Assembly (NCBI GenBank): GCA_023429365.1 | Contig: JAEYVW010000496.1 | Span: forward strand, 1 to 10,026 | Reading direction: 5' to 3' | Length of the DNA: 10,026 nucleotides | Source of the DNA: Bacteroidota bacterium | Lineage (GTDB): Bacteria > Bacteroidota > Bacteroidia > Chitinophagales > Chitinophagaceae | Part shown: piece by piece, positions 1-7,374 of the stretch | Layout of the letters: the number at the start of each line of letters is the position of its first letter | Numbering within the stretch: the stretch's first letter is position 1 | The notes under the pieces: model-generated | Told to the model about the DNA's origin: nothing | Databases searched by the model: none | Seen by the model: only the letters and a program-made list of their open reading frames with translations | Position numbers and translations under genes: made by a program

Positions 1-360
1 GAAGGTGTGGTAGCGGATGCCACCGGTTACAAACCTAATACGAAGAAGGTGACGGTGGGCGACTATTATGGAGACTTCTATCGCAGGGCGAATGTGGAGT
101 CAAACAGCTTCGACGCTTCGTTCCTGAAACTGCGTGAAGTAAGACTTGAATATTCTATTCCGAAAAAATTCCTTGGAAAATTAAAGATTCAGCAGGCATC
201 AGTTGGCCTTTATGGCCGCGACCTGGCGATGATCACCGATTTCCCGGTCTTTGATCCCGAAACCGCATCGCTGAATGGGGATACCATTCTGCCTGGCGCG
301 GAGATCGGCCAATTGCCGTCCACGCGCACCATTGGTATCAACCTAAACTTTAAATTCTAA
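1..360 (+). CDS. SusC-like TonB-dependent outer-membrane receptor, C-terminal fragment
   Basis: This is the last 119 residues of a SusC/RagA-type TonB-dependent receptor; the gene begins before the window. Such receptors form a 22-strand outer-membrane barrel that imports substrate held by a partner SusD lipoprotein, powered by TonB. Visible family features are the block ASFLKLREVRLEYSIP, the strand LYGRDLAMITDFPVFDPE, the motif PGAEIGQLPSTRT, and a terminal strand INLNFKF ending in the C-terminal aromatic residue that barrel assembly recognises. The reading frame is open from base 1. The SusD-like partner starts 22 bp downstream, as in a standard SusCD pair. Substrate specificity cannot be read from this fragment because the plug and most of the barrel are missing. 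Confidence 0.93.
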   Translation, partial: EGVVADATGYKPNTKKVTVGDYYGDFYRRANVESNSFDASFLKLREVRLEYSIPKKFLGKLKIQQASVGLYGRDLAMITDFPVFDPETASLNGDTILPGAEIGQLPSTRTIGINLNFKF

Positions 361-382
361 GTAATTTTTAAAATTGACACTC

Positions 383-1825
383 ATGAAACTACAATTTATA
401 AAATCATTACTGGCAGGAACAATGCTGGCTCTGCTGGCCGGTTCCTGTACCAAAGATTTCGAAACGTTGAACACGGATCCGGACAATATCCAGGAAATCA
501 GTCCGAACACCCTGCTCAACCCGATCATTTATGAACTGGTAACGTTCAATGCGGAAAGAAGTGAAGGATTCACGATGGACATCATGCAGGTCCGCCTGCC
601 CTGGCCGAGCGCTTCACTTGGAACACACCGTTATTACGTTAGTGAAACAGCCGGCAACTCTACCTGGAATACTTACTACCGCTGGCTGAACAACCTCAAT
701 GAAATGGAAAAAGCCTCGATCAGTGTGGAAAACCACAGCTACCAGGCAATCGCACTTACATTGAAGGCATGGGTTTTCTCCATGCTTAGTGATTGCTTTG
801 GCGATATCCCCATGACAGAGGCCTTACAGGGCGAACAAGGCCAGCTTAAGCCTGCCTTTGACAACCAGCAAGTGGTTTATACCACGTTGCTTCAATACCT
901 CGAACAAGCCAACAATCTCTTCAAGGATGGACATACGCTTGCTTATGGTACAGAAATGTTGTATAACAATAACCTCAGCAACTGGCGCAGGCTTTGCAAT
1001 TCACTCCACCTGCGCCTGCTCATGAGAGTGAGCAACAGGCCAGAAATGAACGCTGATCAGAAGATGAAACAGATTGTCGAAAATCCCACAGACTATCCAG
1101 TTTTCACCAGCAATACCCAGTCTGCTATCTATAAAATCACGGGAGAAACGCCCAATCTTTCTCCCTGGAGCCGCTACCAGGATTTCATTACTTTCCGTTG
1201 CGCTGCGGATTTTTTCGTGTCCACGCTCAATGATTTCAATGACCCAAGGCGCGAAAAATGGCTGACACGCGCTACTGATCTTGGCGGTGCCGACATTGGG
1301 TACAAAGGAATTCCCAGTGGTTATTCCGGTGACGAATCGCAATTTGCATACAACCCTTCAAATCTTATCCGCGACCTGGGTATAGCGCCAACAATGACCA
1401 TTACTATCATGGACTATCCCGAAGTTGAATTTATCAAAGCAGAACTGGCTCAAAAAGGGATCATCCTATCCGATGCGAAGACACATTATGAAGCCGGTGT
1501 AAAAGCATCGATTGAAAGATGGGGAGCCACACTGCCCGCAGATTATTTCACCAATACGCTTGCAGCCTATGATGGTACACTGGAACGCATCCTGCTGCAA
1601 AAGTATATTGCGCTATTCTTTGTAGACTACCAGCAATGGTTTGAATACCGCCGCACGCGGTTGCCGGCTCTGCCTGTAAACGACGGTATGCTAAACGATA
1701 AGATCATGCCCGTTCGTTTCCGCTATCCCGACATCGCACAGATCACAAATAGTGAAAATTACCAGAAGGCTGTACAATCCATGGGTGGCGATGATATCAA
1801 TACCAAAGTCTGGTGGGAGAAATAA
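383..1825 (+). CDS. SusD/RagB-family nutrient-binding outer-membrane lipoprotein
   Basis: This 480-residue lipoprotein is the surface lid that captures substrate for the adjacent SusC-like receptor. Residues 1-21 form a lipoprotein signal peptide with the lipobox AGS-C22, followed by the typical mature start TKDFETLNTDPDN. The C-terminal half carries family marks: EFIKAELAQKG, the YIALFFVDYQQWFEYRRTRLP segment (about 21 residues, ending in the conserved EYRRT), the PVRFRYP motif, and the closing GGDDINTKVWWEK. These fit the SusD-like_2 branch rather than classical starch SusD. I chose the ATG at 383 over an in-frame TTG at 374 because it gives a clean positively charged signal-peptide start. 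It should be co-transcribed with the susC-like gene. A hairpin after its stop may partly separate it from the enzymes downstream. The ligand is unknown; glycerophosphodiesters or phospholipid fragments are suggested only by context. Confidence 0.95.
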   Translation: MKLQFIKSLLAGTMLALLAGSCTKDFETLNTDPDNIQEISPNTLLNPIIYELVTFNAERSEGFTMDIMQVRLPWPSASLGTHRYYVSETAGNSTWNTYYRWLNNLNEMEKASISVENHSYQAIALTLKAWVFSMLSDCFGDIPMTEALQGEQGQLKPAFDNQQVVYTTLLQYLEQANNLFKDGHTLAYGTEMLYNNNLSNWRRLCNSLHLRLLMRVSNRPEMNADQKMKQIVENPTDYPVFTSNTQSAIYKITGETPNLSPWSRYQDFITFRCAADFFVSTLNDFNDPRREKWLTRATDLGGADIGYKGIPSGYSGDESQFAYNPSNLIRDLGIAPTMTITIMDYPEVEFIKAELAQKGIILSDAKTHYEAGVKASIERWGATLPADYFTNTLAAYDGTLERILLQKYIALFFVDYQQWFEYRRTRLPALPVNDGMLNDKIMPVRFRYPDIAQITNSENYQKAVQSMGGDDINTKVWWEK

Positions 1826-1838
1826 GTTTTATTGTTAA

Positions 1839-1887
1839 AAAGGGAAGTGAGATGAAGATCCTATAAGGTTTTCTTCCATTTCCCTTT
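1839..1887 (+). terminator. Imperfect hairpin after the SusD-like gene, possible terminator or attenuator
   Basis: The arm AAAGGGAA (1839-1846) pairs with TTCCCTTT (1880-1887). Pairing continues inward with G-U pairs and two mismatches through GTG-GA-GAAG against the strand at 1869-1879. The right arm is followed by CTTACTTT, a broken rather than uniform T-run. It lies 14 bp after the SusD-like stop and about 40 bp before the phosphoesterase start. It could be a weak terminator that lowers readthrough into the enzyme genes, or an mRNA-stabilising 3' structure. Pairing was worked out by eye. Confidence 0.45.
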
Positions 1888-1927
1888 CTTACTTTCGACT
1901 CTACAGAATAAACCAATGTCTTAAAAA

Positions 1928-3349
1928 ATGAAAAGAAGAATATTCATACAAAACATCAGCTGGCTTACCGGCGGTCTGCTCACGGCCTGCCATGCGCGTG
2001 CCGATGGCGAGCTGTTTGAGTCAGGCAAAAAGATAAAAGGCACCGTACGCGCAGCGGGTAAAGGATTAAAAGACGTAGCAGTAAGCGATGGGTATAGTGT
2101 GATCCTAACTGACAGCAAAGGGAGATATGAGCTGGAGACCCATATAGCCGCTTCCAATATTTTTATCTCAACGCCATCTGGTTATGCTTTTAACCATGAA
2201 AATGGCATTGCCCGGCATTATCACAGAATAGAAAATATCGGCGATCGTAAAAAAGTGGATTTTGAACTGGTGGCTCTTGATCGTGATGACAACGAGCACC
2301 AGTTTATCATCTGGGCCGATCCACAGGTAAAAAATCAAAAAGATATTGACTTACTCATGTCTCAATCCGTACCCGATGTTCAGCAATGGGCCGCGGCGGC
2401 AGGCACGGGCGCGCTATTGCATGGGATTACTGTTGGCGATATAGTGTGGGATGAACTCCAGCTTTTTGCCGACTACAGCCAGGCAGTGAAGAAAATGGGC
2501 ATTCCATTTTTCCAATGCCTCGGCAACCATGATATGGACTACAATAAAGGTGGCGATGAAACTTCCGATCAGACTTTTCAAAAAAACTTTGGCCCCACAC
2601 ATTATTCTTTCAACCGTGGGAAAGTTCATTACGTCGTGATGGATGATGTTCGTTATCTTGGCAAAAACAGGGAGTATGATGGTTATTTTTCACAAAACCA
2701 GTTGAACTGGTTGCAAAAGGACCTGTCGTTTGTACCAAAAGATCGACTTATCGTTCTATGTGTACATATTCCAGTTCATAACGGTGTAAAAAACAACCAG
2801 GACCTGTATTCTTTACTGGAAGGAAGAAATGTACATATCATGTCGGGGCATACGCATTATCATCGTAATGTGATAAATGAAAATATTTTCGAGCATAACC
2901 ATGGTACGGTTTGTGGCGCCTGGTGGACAGGTCCCATTTGCGGCGATGGTACTCCCTGCGGCTATGGCGTTTACAGTGTGAATGGAACAAACCTTAGCTG
3001 GCATTACAAGGCGACCGGCCAGGCTGCGGAACACCAGCTTAAAATTTTTACAGAAGAAGTGGATGGAGAAAAACAGGTGCTGGTAAATATCTGGAATCAT
3101 GATCCCGAATGGAAAACGGAATACTGGGTGGATGGTGAATCCAAAGGAACCCTGGAACAATTTAGTGGCTTTGATCCTTACGCATATGCAACCCTGCTTG
3201 GACCCGATCTGCCTAATCCGAGAGGTTTTGCGGAGCCCCGCAAGACCGAACACATGTTCAAAGCGTTGCTGCCCCTATCGGCAAAGGAGGTTAAAGTATC
3301 AGCAACCGACCGCTTTGGAAAAATTTTTACCGCTATACATAAAATATGA
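1928..3349 (+). CDS. Calcineurin-like metallophosphoesterase with N- and C-terminal accessory domains, exported
   Basis: This 473-residue protein is a binuclear-metal phosphoesterase. The N-terminus MKRRIFIQ resembles a Tat twin-arginine motif and leads into a hydrophobic stretch ending in LLTA-C21, a plausible lipobox, so an exported lipoprotein is likely. Residues about 34-115 look like a small β-sandwich of the MetallophosN type. The catalytic domain spans about 125-330 with D131-P-Q, GD 170-171, GNHD 199-202, CVH 278-280 and GHTH 307-310. The remainder (about 335-473) fits the C-terminal domain usual in this Bacteroidota family. The first metal motif is D-x-Q rather than D-x-H. The substrate is not evident from the sequence. 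Next to a GDPD and glycerol genes, glycerol phosphate or another phosphomonoester or diester is a reasonable guess. The stop overlaps the next start (ATGA), implying translational coupling. Confidence 0.92.
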   Translation: MKRRIFIQNISWLTGGLLTACHARADGELFESGKKIKGTVRAAGKGLKDVAVSDGYSVILTDSKGRYELETHIAASNIFISTPSGYAFNHENGIARHYHRIENIGDRKKVDFELVALDRDDNEHQFIIWADPQVKNQKDIDLLMSQSVPDVQQWAAAAGTGALLHGITVGDIVWDELQLFADYSQAVKKMGIPFFQCLGNHDMDYNKGGDETSDQTFQKNFGPTHYSFNRGKVHYVVMDDVRYLGKNREYDGYFSQNQLNWLQKDLSFVPKDRLIVLCVHIPVHNGVKNNQDLYSLLEGRNVHIMSGHTHYHRNVINENIFEHNHGTVCGAWWTGPICGDGTPCGYGVYSVNGTNLSWHYKATGQAAEHQLKIFTEEVDGEKQVLVNIWNHDPEWKTEYWVDGESKGTLEQFSGFDPYAYATLLGPDLPNPRGFAEPRKTEHMFKALLPLSAKEVKVSATDRFGKIFTAIHKI

Positions 3350-4023
3350 TTATGAAGAGATCTCTTTTACTGGTATTCACACTTGCAGGTTCTTTAGTGG
3401 TGACGGCGCAAAAGACTCAATGGGACAGCGCCTACCGTCCCAGCACGTATATCGTGAAAACCGAGTTGTTTCGGGCCTTTCCCAACTCTACTAATGACAT
3501 TATTTTCCTGGGAAACAGTATTACAGATTATACTGAATGGAATGAGCTGCTCGGGTTAAGTACCGCCAGGAATCGTGGTATCTCGGGTGATATCACTTTT
3601 GGTGTACTCCAAAGACTTGATGAAGTAACAGAAGGTAAACCCGCTAAAGTGTTTATCCTGATCGGCATCAATGATATCTCACGAAATGTCCCTGACACAG
3701 TCATAGTCGCTAACTACAAAAAGATCATCAGTCGCATCAAAAAAGAATCACCGCAAACAAAGATCTATTTCAATACCCTGCTCCCCGTGAACAATACATT
3801 TCCGAACCGGGATAATTTTACTAATAAGTTTCAAAATATTCTCAACGTAAATGAGGAGATCAGGAAATTAGCTAAGACCGAAGGCATTACCGTGATTGAT
3901 ATTCACCCGCACTTCCTCGATGCTGAAAACAAACTTGATAAAAAATACACCTACGACGGTCTTCACCTCGACGGTGACGGGTACCAGAAATGGGCCAGTT
4001 TATTAAAACCCTATTTAAATTAA
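3346..4023 (+). CDS. Secreted SGNH/GDSL-family hydrolase (esterase or lipase-like)
   Basis: This 225-residue protein has a signal peptide (MKRSLLLVFTLAGSLVVTAQ) and the SGNH blocks in order: block I GNSIT with the nucleophile S58, an oxyanion glycine in RGISGD (about 78-82), block III GIND (107-110) with N109, and block V DGLHL with D204 and H207. This arrangement fits the GDSL_2 esterase group, which includes acyl and acetyl esterases, lysophospholipase-like enzymes and PAF-acetylhydrolase-like proteins. It likely acts in the periplasm. The ATG at 3346 overlaps the upstream stop by 4 nt; an ATG at 3352 would remove only two residues and give an equally good signal peptide. Context suggests it removes acyl or acetyl groups from the imported substrate before the neighbouring phosphodiesterase acts. 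That is inference, because SGNH substrate range cannot be read from motifs. Confidence 0.92.
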   Translation: MIMKRSLLLVFTLAGSLVVTAQKTQWDSAYRPSTYIVKTELFRAFPNSTNDIIFLGNSITDYTEWNELLGLSTARNRGISGDITFGVLQRLDEVTEGKPAKVFILIGINDISRNVPDTVIVANYKKIISRIKKESPQTKIYFNTLLPVNNTFPNRDNFTNKFQNILNVNEEIRKLAKTEGITVIDIHPHFLDAENKLDKKYTYDGLHLDGDGYQKWASLLKPYLN

Positions 4024-4027
4024 CAAG

Positions 4028-4948
4028 ATGAAAAAACTGATCCTGCCTGCCAGCGTTCTATTGTTGATGCTGGGAGGCTGCAAGCCCCCGCAAAAAACTA
4101 CATCCGGCACGAAACCTTTGGTGTTGCCGGCTTTTAATAAGGAAGGCCATCGCGGCACAAGGGGCCTGATGCCGGAAAACGTTATCCCTTCCATGTATAA
4201 AGCACTCGATCATCGTGTGAATACCGTAGAAGTGGATGTCGTGATCTCAAAAGATAAAAAAGTGGTTATATCCCACGATGTCTATTTCCATCCAGATATC
4301 ACTACTACACCCGATGGAAAATCGCTCGACAGCAAAGAGGCTGTAAAGCACTTGCTGTATACCATGGACTACGACAGCATAAAAAAATATGATGTTGGTC
4401 TGAAACCGCATAAAGAATTTCCAAATCAGCAAAACATACCGGCTTATAAACCGCTGTTGGGTGAACTGATTGATTCAACCGATGCATATGCTAAAAAGCT
4501 CGGGATTCCGATCATCTATAATATCGAATTAAAAACCAACCCGATCTATGACGGCAAATCTCAACCGCCCGTAGAGGAAACGGTAGACCTGGTGATGCAG
4601 GTGGTCAGGGAAAAGAAGATCGAGGGCCGCTGTTACCTGCAATCTTTCGATTTCAGGCCGCTTCAGATATTACAACGCAAATATCCCGAAATCACGACAG
4701 CCGTGTTGATCTCTGATAAGGATAAACGGAGTTTTGAGCAACAACTCACCGACCTGGGCTATACTCCCGAAATGTACAGTCCGCATCATTCGGTGGTAAC
4801 ACCTGAACTGATCAGTAAATGTCATCAAAGAAACATTAAGCTGATTCCCTGGACCGTGAATTCACGCGAAAACATGAAAAGGCTTAAAGAGATGGGTGTA
4901 GATGGCATTATCACAGATTACCCCAATTATTTTGCGGAGATAGAATAG
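4028..4948 (+). CDS. Glycerophosphodiester phosphodiesterase family lipoprotein
   Basis: This 306-residue GDPD-family TIM-barrel enzyme hydrolyses glycerophosphodiesters to glycerol 3-phosphate and an alcohol. The signal MKKLILPASVLLLMLGG-C18 has a clear lipobox (LGGC), so it is membrane-anchored outside the cytoplasm. Catalytic features are GHRGTRGLMPEN (H41, R42, E50, N51), EVDV with E68 and D70 as metal ligands, SHD with the second catalytic H83, IELKT with E167 and K169, QSFD 205-208, PWTVN 274-278 and DGIITDYP 292-299. The 'HRG…PEN' start and the two histidines are diagnostic for the family. The gene starts 4 bp after the SGNH gene stop and is almost certainly in the same transcript. Its product links naturally to the glycerol genes downstream. 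The preferred headgroup is not apparent. Confidence 0.96.
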   Translation: MKKLILPASVLLLMLGGCKPPQKTTSGTKPLVLPAFNKEGHRGTRGLMPENVIPSMYKALDHRVNTVEVDVVISKDKKVVISHDVYFHPDITTTPDGKSLDSKEAVKHLLYTMDYDSIKKYDVGLKPHKEFPNQQNIPAYKPLLGELIDSTDAYAKKLGIPIIYNIELKTNPIYDGKSQPPVEETVDLVMQVVREKKIEGRCYLQSFDFRPLQILQRKYPEITTAVLISDKDKRSFEQQLTDLGYTPEMYSPHHSVVTPELISKCHQRNIKLIPWTVNSRENMKRLKEMGVDGIITDYPNYFAEIE

Positions 4949-5019
4949 TGTGCAACGGTTTTTCAACAACGAACAGAATTTAAAAATATATTTAAACATT
5001 AAACTGCTAAACGATTTGT
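4949..5019 (+). promoter_or_regulatory. AT-rich gap upstream of glpK, possible promoter
   Basis: These 71 bp separate the GDPD stop from the glpK ATG. They contain TATATTTA (4987-4994), a 5-of-6 match to the Bacteroidota -7 element TAnnTTTG, but no convincing TTTG at the usual upstream spacing. A TTCAACAACG element sits at 4962-4971 and resembles the unit repeated upstream of glpF. No Shine-Dalgarno sequence is present, which is normal for this phylum. A separate glpK promoter is possible, and readthrough from upstream is equally possible. Confidence 0.25.
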
Positions 5020-6510
5020 ATGGCCAGGTATATTTTATCTCTTGACCAGGGTACTACCAGTTCGAGAGCAATTATTTTCGATAAAACAGGAAGCATTATT
5101 GCCACCGCGCAAAAAGAATTCACACAAATATTTCCCAAACCCGGCTGGGTAGAACACGATGCCAACGAGATCTGGAGCACACAGTTGGGTGTGGCTACAG
5201 AAGCGATATTAAAAGCCGGGCTGACTATCACTGATATCGCGGCGATTGGTATTACCAACCAGAGGGAAACAACGGTAGTATGGGACCGCGATACGCACCT
5301 GCCCATCTGTAACGCGATCGTATGGCAGGATCGCAGAACCGCCGATTATTGCGATCAGCTAAAAAAAGATGGATCGGCTGAAATGATCCGCCGCAAAACC
5401 GGCCTGGTCACCGATGCCTATTTTTCCGGCACAAAGCTGAAATGGATACTCGACAACGTGGAAGGCGCAAGAGATAAAGCCCAGCGTGGTGAACTTTGCT
5501 TCGGTACCATCGACAGCTGGCTTATCTGGAAACTCACGAATGGAAAAGTACACGCTACCGATGTTTCTAATGCTTCCCGAACCCTGCTCTACAATATTCA
5601 TGAACTGAAATGGGATGAAGAATTGTTATCGTTGTTTGGTATTCCCTCAAATATGCTCCCCGAAGTAAGATCCAGCAGCGAAATTTATGGGCACACCGAA
5701 AATATTCTTACCGCAACACCGGTACCCGTGAGTGGTATCGCGGGTGACCAGCAGTCCGCGCTGTTTGGCCAGATGTGCACACAACCTGGCATGGTGAAAA
5801 ATACTTACGGAACAGGTTGCTTCATGCTGATGAATACCGGTACTAAACCCGTAGAATCAAAAAATAATTTGCTTACTACTATAGCCTGGAAAGTAAACGG
5901 CGAAGTGCAATACGCCCTTGAAGGGAGTGTGTTTATTGGCGGTGCGGTCGTGCAATGGTTACGTGACGGTTTAAAGATCATTCAAAATTCTTCCGACGTA
6001 GAATCCCTGGCACAAAAGGTAGAAGATAATGGTGGTGTTTATTTTGTGCCTGCTTTTACAGGACTCGGCGCCCCATACTGGAACCAGCATGCAAGGGGTA
6101 CGCTTGTGGGACTTACCCGCGGAAGTACCGATGCTCATATCGCAAGGGCCGCCGTTGAAAGTATCGCTTTCCAGTCAATGGACCTGTTGAAAGCCATGGA
6201 AGCTGATGCAGGGTTGCCAATAAAAGAACTCAGGGTAGATGGCGGAGCTACCGTTAATAATGAATTGATGCAATTCCAGGGGGACATACTCGAGACACAG
6301 GTAGTACGTCCAAAGATCACTGAAACAACTGCCCTTGGCGCAGCATACCTTGCTGGACTCGCGGTAGGGTTTTGGTCAAGCCTTGAAGAATTGCAGCAGT
6401 ACTGGCAAAAAGACAAGGACTTCAAACCTTCCATGCCCGATGAAAAAAGATCGGAGTTGCAGAAAAACTGGAAGAAAGCCGTGAAAGCCGCGCAGGCCTG
6501 GTCTGAGTAG
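5020..6510 (+). CDS. glpK: Glycerol kinase
   Basis: This 496-residue FGGY-family kinase phosphorylates glycerol to sn-glycerol 3-phosphate with ATP in the cytoplasm, trapping glycerol entering through GlpF. Length matches the family (about 500). Motifs run collinearly: [15 protein letters not shown] (7-21) with phosphate-binding residues, GWVEHD 42-47, ITNQRETT 78-85 including R82-E83 that contact glycerol, WQDRRT 102-107, [12 protein letters not shown] 162-173, AGDQQ 241-245 with the catalytic base D243, NTYGTG 261-266, [12 protein letters not shown] 344-355 and DGGATVNN 407-414. The loop before AGDQQ reads [13 protein letters not shown] and lacks the glycine-rich, arginine-containing fructose-1,6-bisphosphate site of enterobacterial GlpK. 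It also lacks the HPr-phosphorylated histidine loop of Firmicutes. glpF follows on the same strand. No glpD is seen in the window. Confidence 0.97.
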   Translation: MARYILSLDQGTTSSRAIIFDKTGSIIATAQKEFTQIFPKPGWVEHDANEIWSTQLGVATEAILKAGLTITDIAAIGITNQRETTVVWDRDTHLPICNAIVWQDRRTADYCDQLKKDGSAEMIRRKTGLVTDAYFSGTKLKWILDNVEGARDKAQRGELCFGTIDSWLIWKLTNGKVHATDVSNASRTLLYNIHELKWDEELLSLFGIPSNMLPEVRSSSEIYGHTENILTATPVPVSGIAGDQQSALFGQMCTQPGMVKNTYGTGCFMLMNTGTKPVESKNNLLTTIAWKVNGEVQYALEGSVFIGGAVVQWLRDGLKIIQNSSDVESLAQKVEDNGGVYFVPAFTGLGAPYWNQHARGTLVGLTRGSTDAHIARAAVESIAFQSMDLLKAMEADAGLPIKELRVDGGATVNNELMQFQGDILETQVVRPKITETTALGAAYLAGLAVGFWSSLEELQQYWQKDKDFKPSMPDEKRSELQKNWKKAVKAAQAWSE

Positions 6511-6519
6511 AGTTGACGC

Positions 6520-6559
6520 TTCAACCATATTCAACAATATTCAACCTCATTCAACCATA
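6520..6559 (+). repeat. Four tandem 10-bp units (TTCAACMATA) between glpK and glpF
   Basis: The units TTCAACCATA, TTCAACAATA, TTCAACCTCA and TTCAACCATA lie directly end to end. Each keeps TTCAAC, and the first and fourth are identical. A degenerate TTTTACATCA follows. The 10-bp period is close to one helical turn, so all copies face the same side of the DNA. The array fills most of the 71-bp gap and ends 22 bp before the glpF ATG, so it may act as an operator array or as part of the glpF leader. It could also be a neutral short tandem repeat. Confidence 0.85.
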
Positions 6560-6581
6560 TTTTACATCAAAACAATCTACC

Positions 6582-7289
6582 ATGTCTCCATTTCTAGGCG
6601 AATTTGTCGGCACAGCATTACTCATTATCATGGGTGTTGGTGTTGTAGCTAATGTCGTATTGAACAAAACAAAGGGTCAGAATAGCGGATGGATCGTTAT
6701 CACCTTTGGTTGGGCAATGGCCGTTTTTATCGGTGTATACACGTCCAATCATCTTGGTGGCAGTGGCCATTTAAATCCTGCCGTTACCATCGGGCTTGCG
6801 GCTTTTGGTGATTTTGATTCTTCCCTCCTGCTCACCTTTATTGCCGCCCAGCTTAGTGGCGCATTCACCGGTGCGGTGATAGCCTGGCTTTCATATAAAC
6901 AACATTTTGATGCAACAGCAGACAAAGACCTGAAACTGGCAGTATTCAGCACCGGACCTGCTATTCGCAACCCGATTTATAATTTACTTACTGAGATCAC
7001 CGGCACATTTGTGCTTTTGTTCGGTGCTTTGTGTATCTCGAAGTCCGCTGCTACCCTGGGTGCCCTGGATGCCCTGCCCGTAGGGCTATTGGTATTGGGA
7101 ATTGGACTATCACTAGGCGGACCTACCGGTTATGCCATCAATCCCGCCCGCGACCTCGGTCCCCGTATCGCGCATTTTGTATTGCCGATAAAAGATAAGC
7201 GTGACAGCGACTGGGCATATGCCTGGGTACCGATAGTGGGACCTATCATCGGTGGTTTGCTAGCAGCGGCTTTGTATCAATTGATTTGA
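6582..7289 (+). CDS. glpF: Glycerol facilitator (aquaglyceroporin, MIP family)
   Basis: This 235-residue MIP-family inner-membrane channel has six predicted helices and two half-helices. The two signature loops are GHLNPAVT (NPA at 65-67) and GYAINPARD (NPA at 187-189). D191 directly after the pore arginine R190 is the classic glycerol-channel residue. By alignment with E. coli GlpF from memory, G175 matches the selectivity-filter G191 and Y184 replaces F200, so a glycerol-permeable pore is favoured over a water-only aquaporin. The ATG at 6582 gives the normal N-terminus MSPFLGEFVGTALL. An in-frame TTG at 6513 would add 23 residues encoded by the tandem repeat and is rejected. The gene sits downstream of glpK and before a strong terminator, so it is probably the last gene of the block. 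Confidence 0.95.
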   Translation: MSPFLGEFVGTALLIIMGVGVVANVVLNKTKGQNSGWIVITFGWAMAVFIGVYTSNHLGGSGHLNPAVTIGLAAFGDFDSSLLLTFIAAQLSGAFTGAVIAWLSYKQHFDATADKDLKLAVFSTGPAIRNPIYNLLTEITGTFVLLFGALCISKSAATLGALDALPVGLLVLGIGLSLGGPTGYAINPARDLGPRIAHFVLPIKDKRDSDWAYAWVPIVGPIIGGLLAAALYQLI

Positions 7290-7321
7290 AAACCTGAATA
7301 ACAGGTAGAGATTTTTATAAC

Positions 7322-7358
7322 AAAAAAAGGGGAGCCCGGTTGGACTCCCCTCTTTTAT
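7322..7358. terminator. Bidirectional rho-independent terminator between glpF and the minus-strand gene
   Basis: The stem GGGGAG (7329-7334) pairs with CTCCCC (7345-7350). A further CC/GG pair lies inside the stem beyond one mismatch, leaving a short GGTT loop. A run of seven A precedes the stem and TCTTTTATTT follows it, so each strand reads a hairpin followed by a T-tract. It lies 39 bp after the glpF stop and about 17 bp after the stop of the converging gene on the minus strand, so it can serve both. Confidence 0.9.
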
Positions 7359-7374
7359 TTACTTATTTCAAAAC

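Noticed and set aside
374..382. In-frame TTG start for the SusD-like gene.
   Set aside because: The ATG at 383 gives a standard lipoprotein signal peptide; the TTG adds only three residues (M/L-T-L).
1888..1927. Possible promoter TACTTTCG (1890-1897) before the phosphoesterase gene.
   Set aside because: Only a partial match to TAnnTTTG, with no upstream TTTG at suitable spacing, and it lies in the tail of the hairpin.
2813..3253. 146-codon open frame on the minus strand inside the phosphoesterase gene.
   Set aside because: The plus-strand frame carries catalytic motifs and domain structure; the minus frame has no recognisable domain and is a shadow.
3099..3494. 131-codon plus-strand open frame spanning the phosphoesterase-SGNH junction.
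   Set aside because: It overlaps both well-supported genes out of frame and has composition unlike a folded protein.
6135..6524. 129-codon open frame on the minus strand over the 3' part of glpK.
   Set aside because: It is antisense to strongly conserved glycerol kinase sequence and resembles no protein family.
6513..6581. N-terminal extension of glpF from a TTG at 6513.
   Set aside because: It would be encoded by the 10-bp tandem repeat, lies 2 bp after the glpK stop and has no MIP-family match; the ATG at 6582 gives the normal N-terminus.
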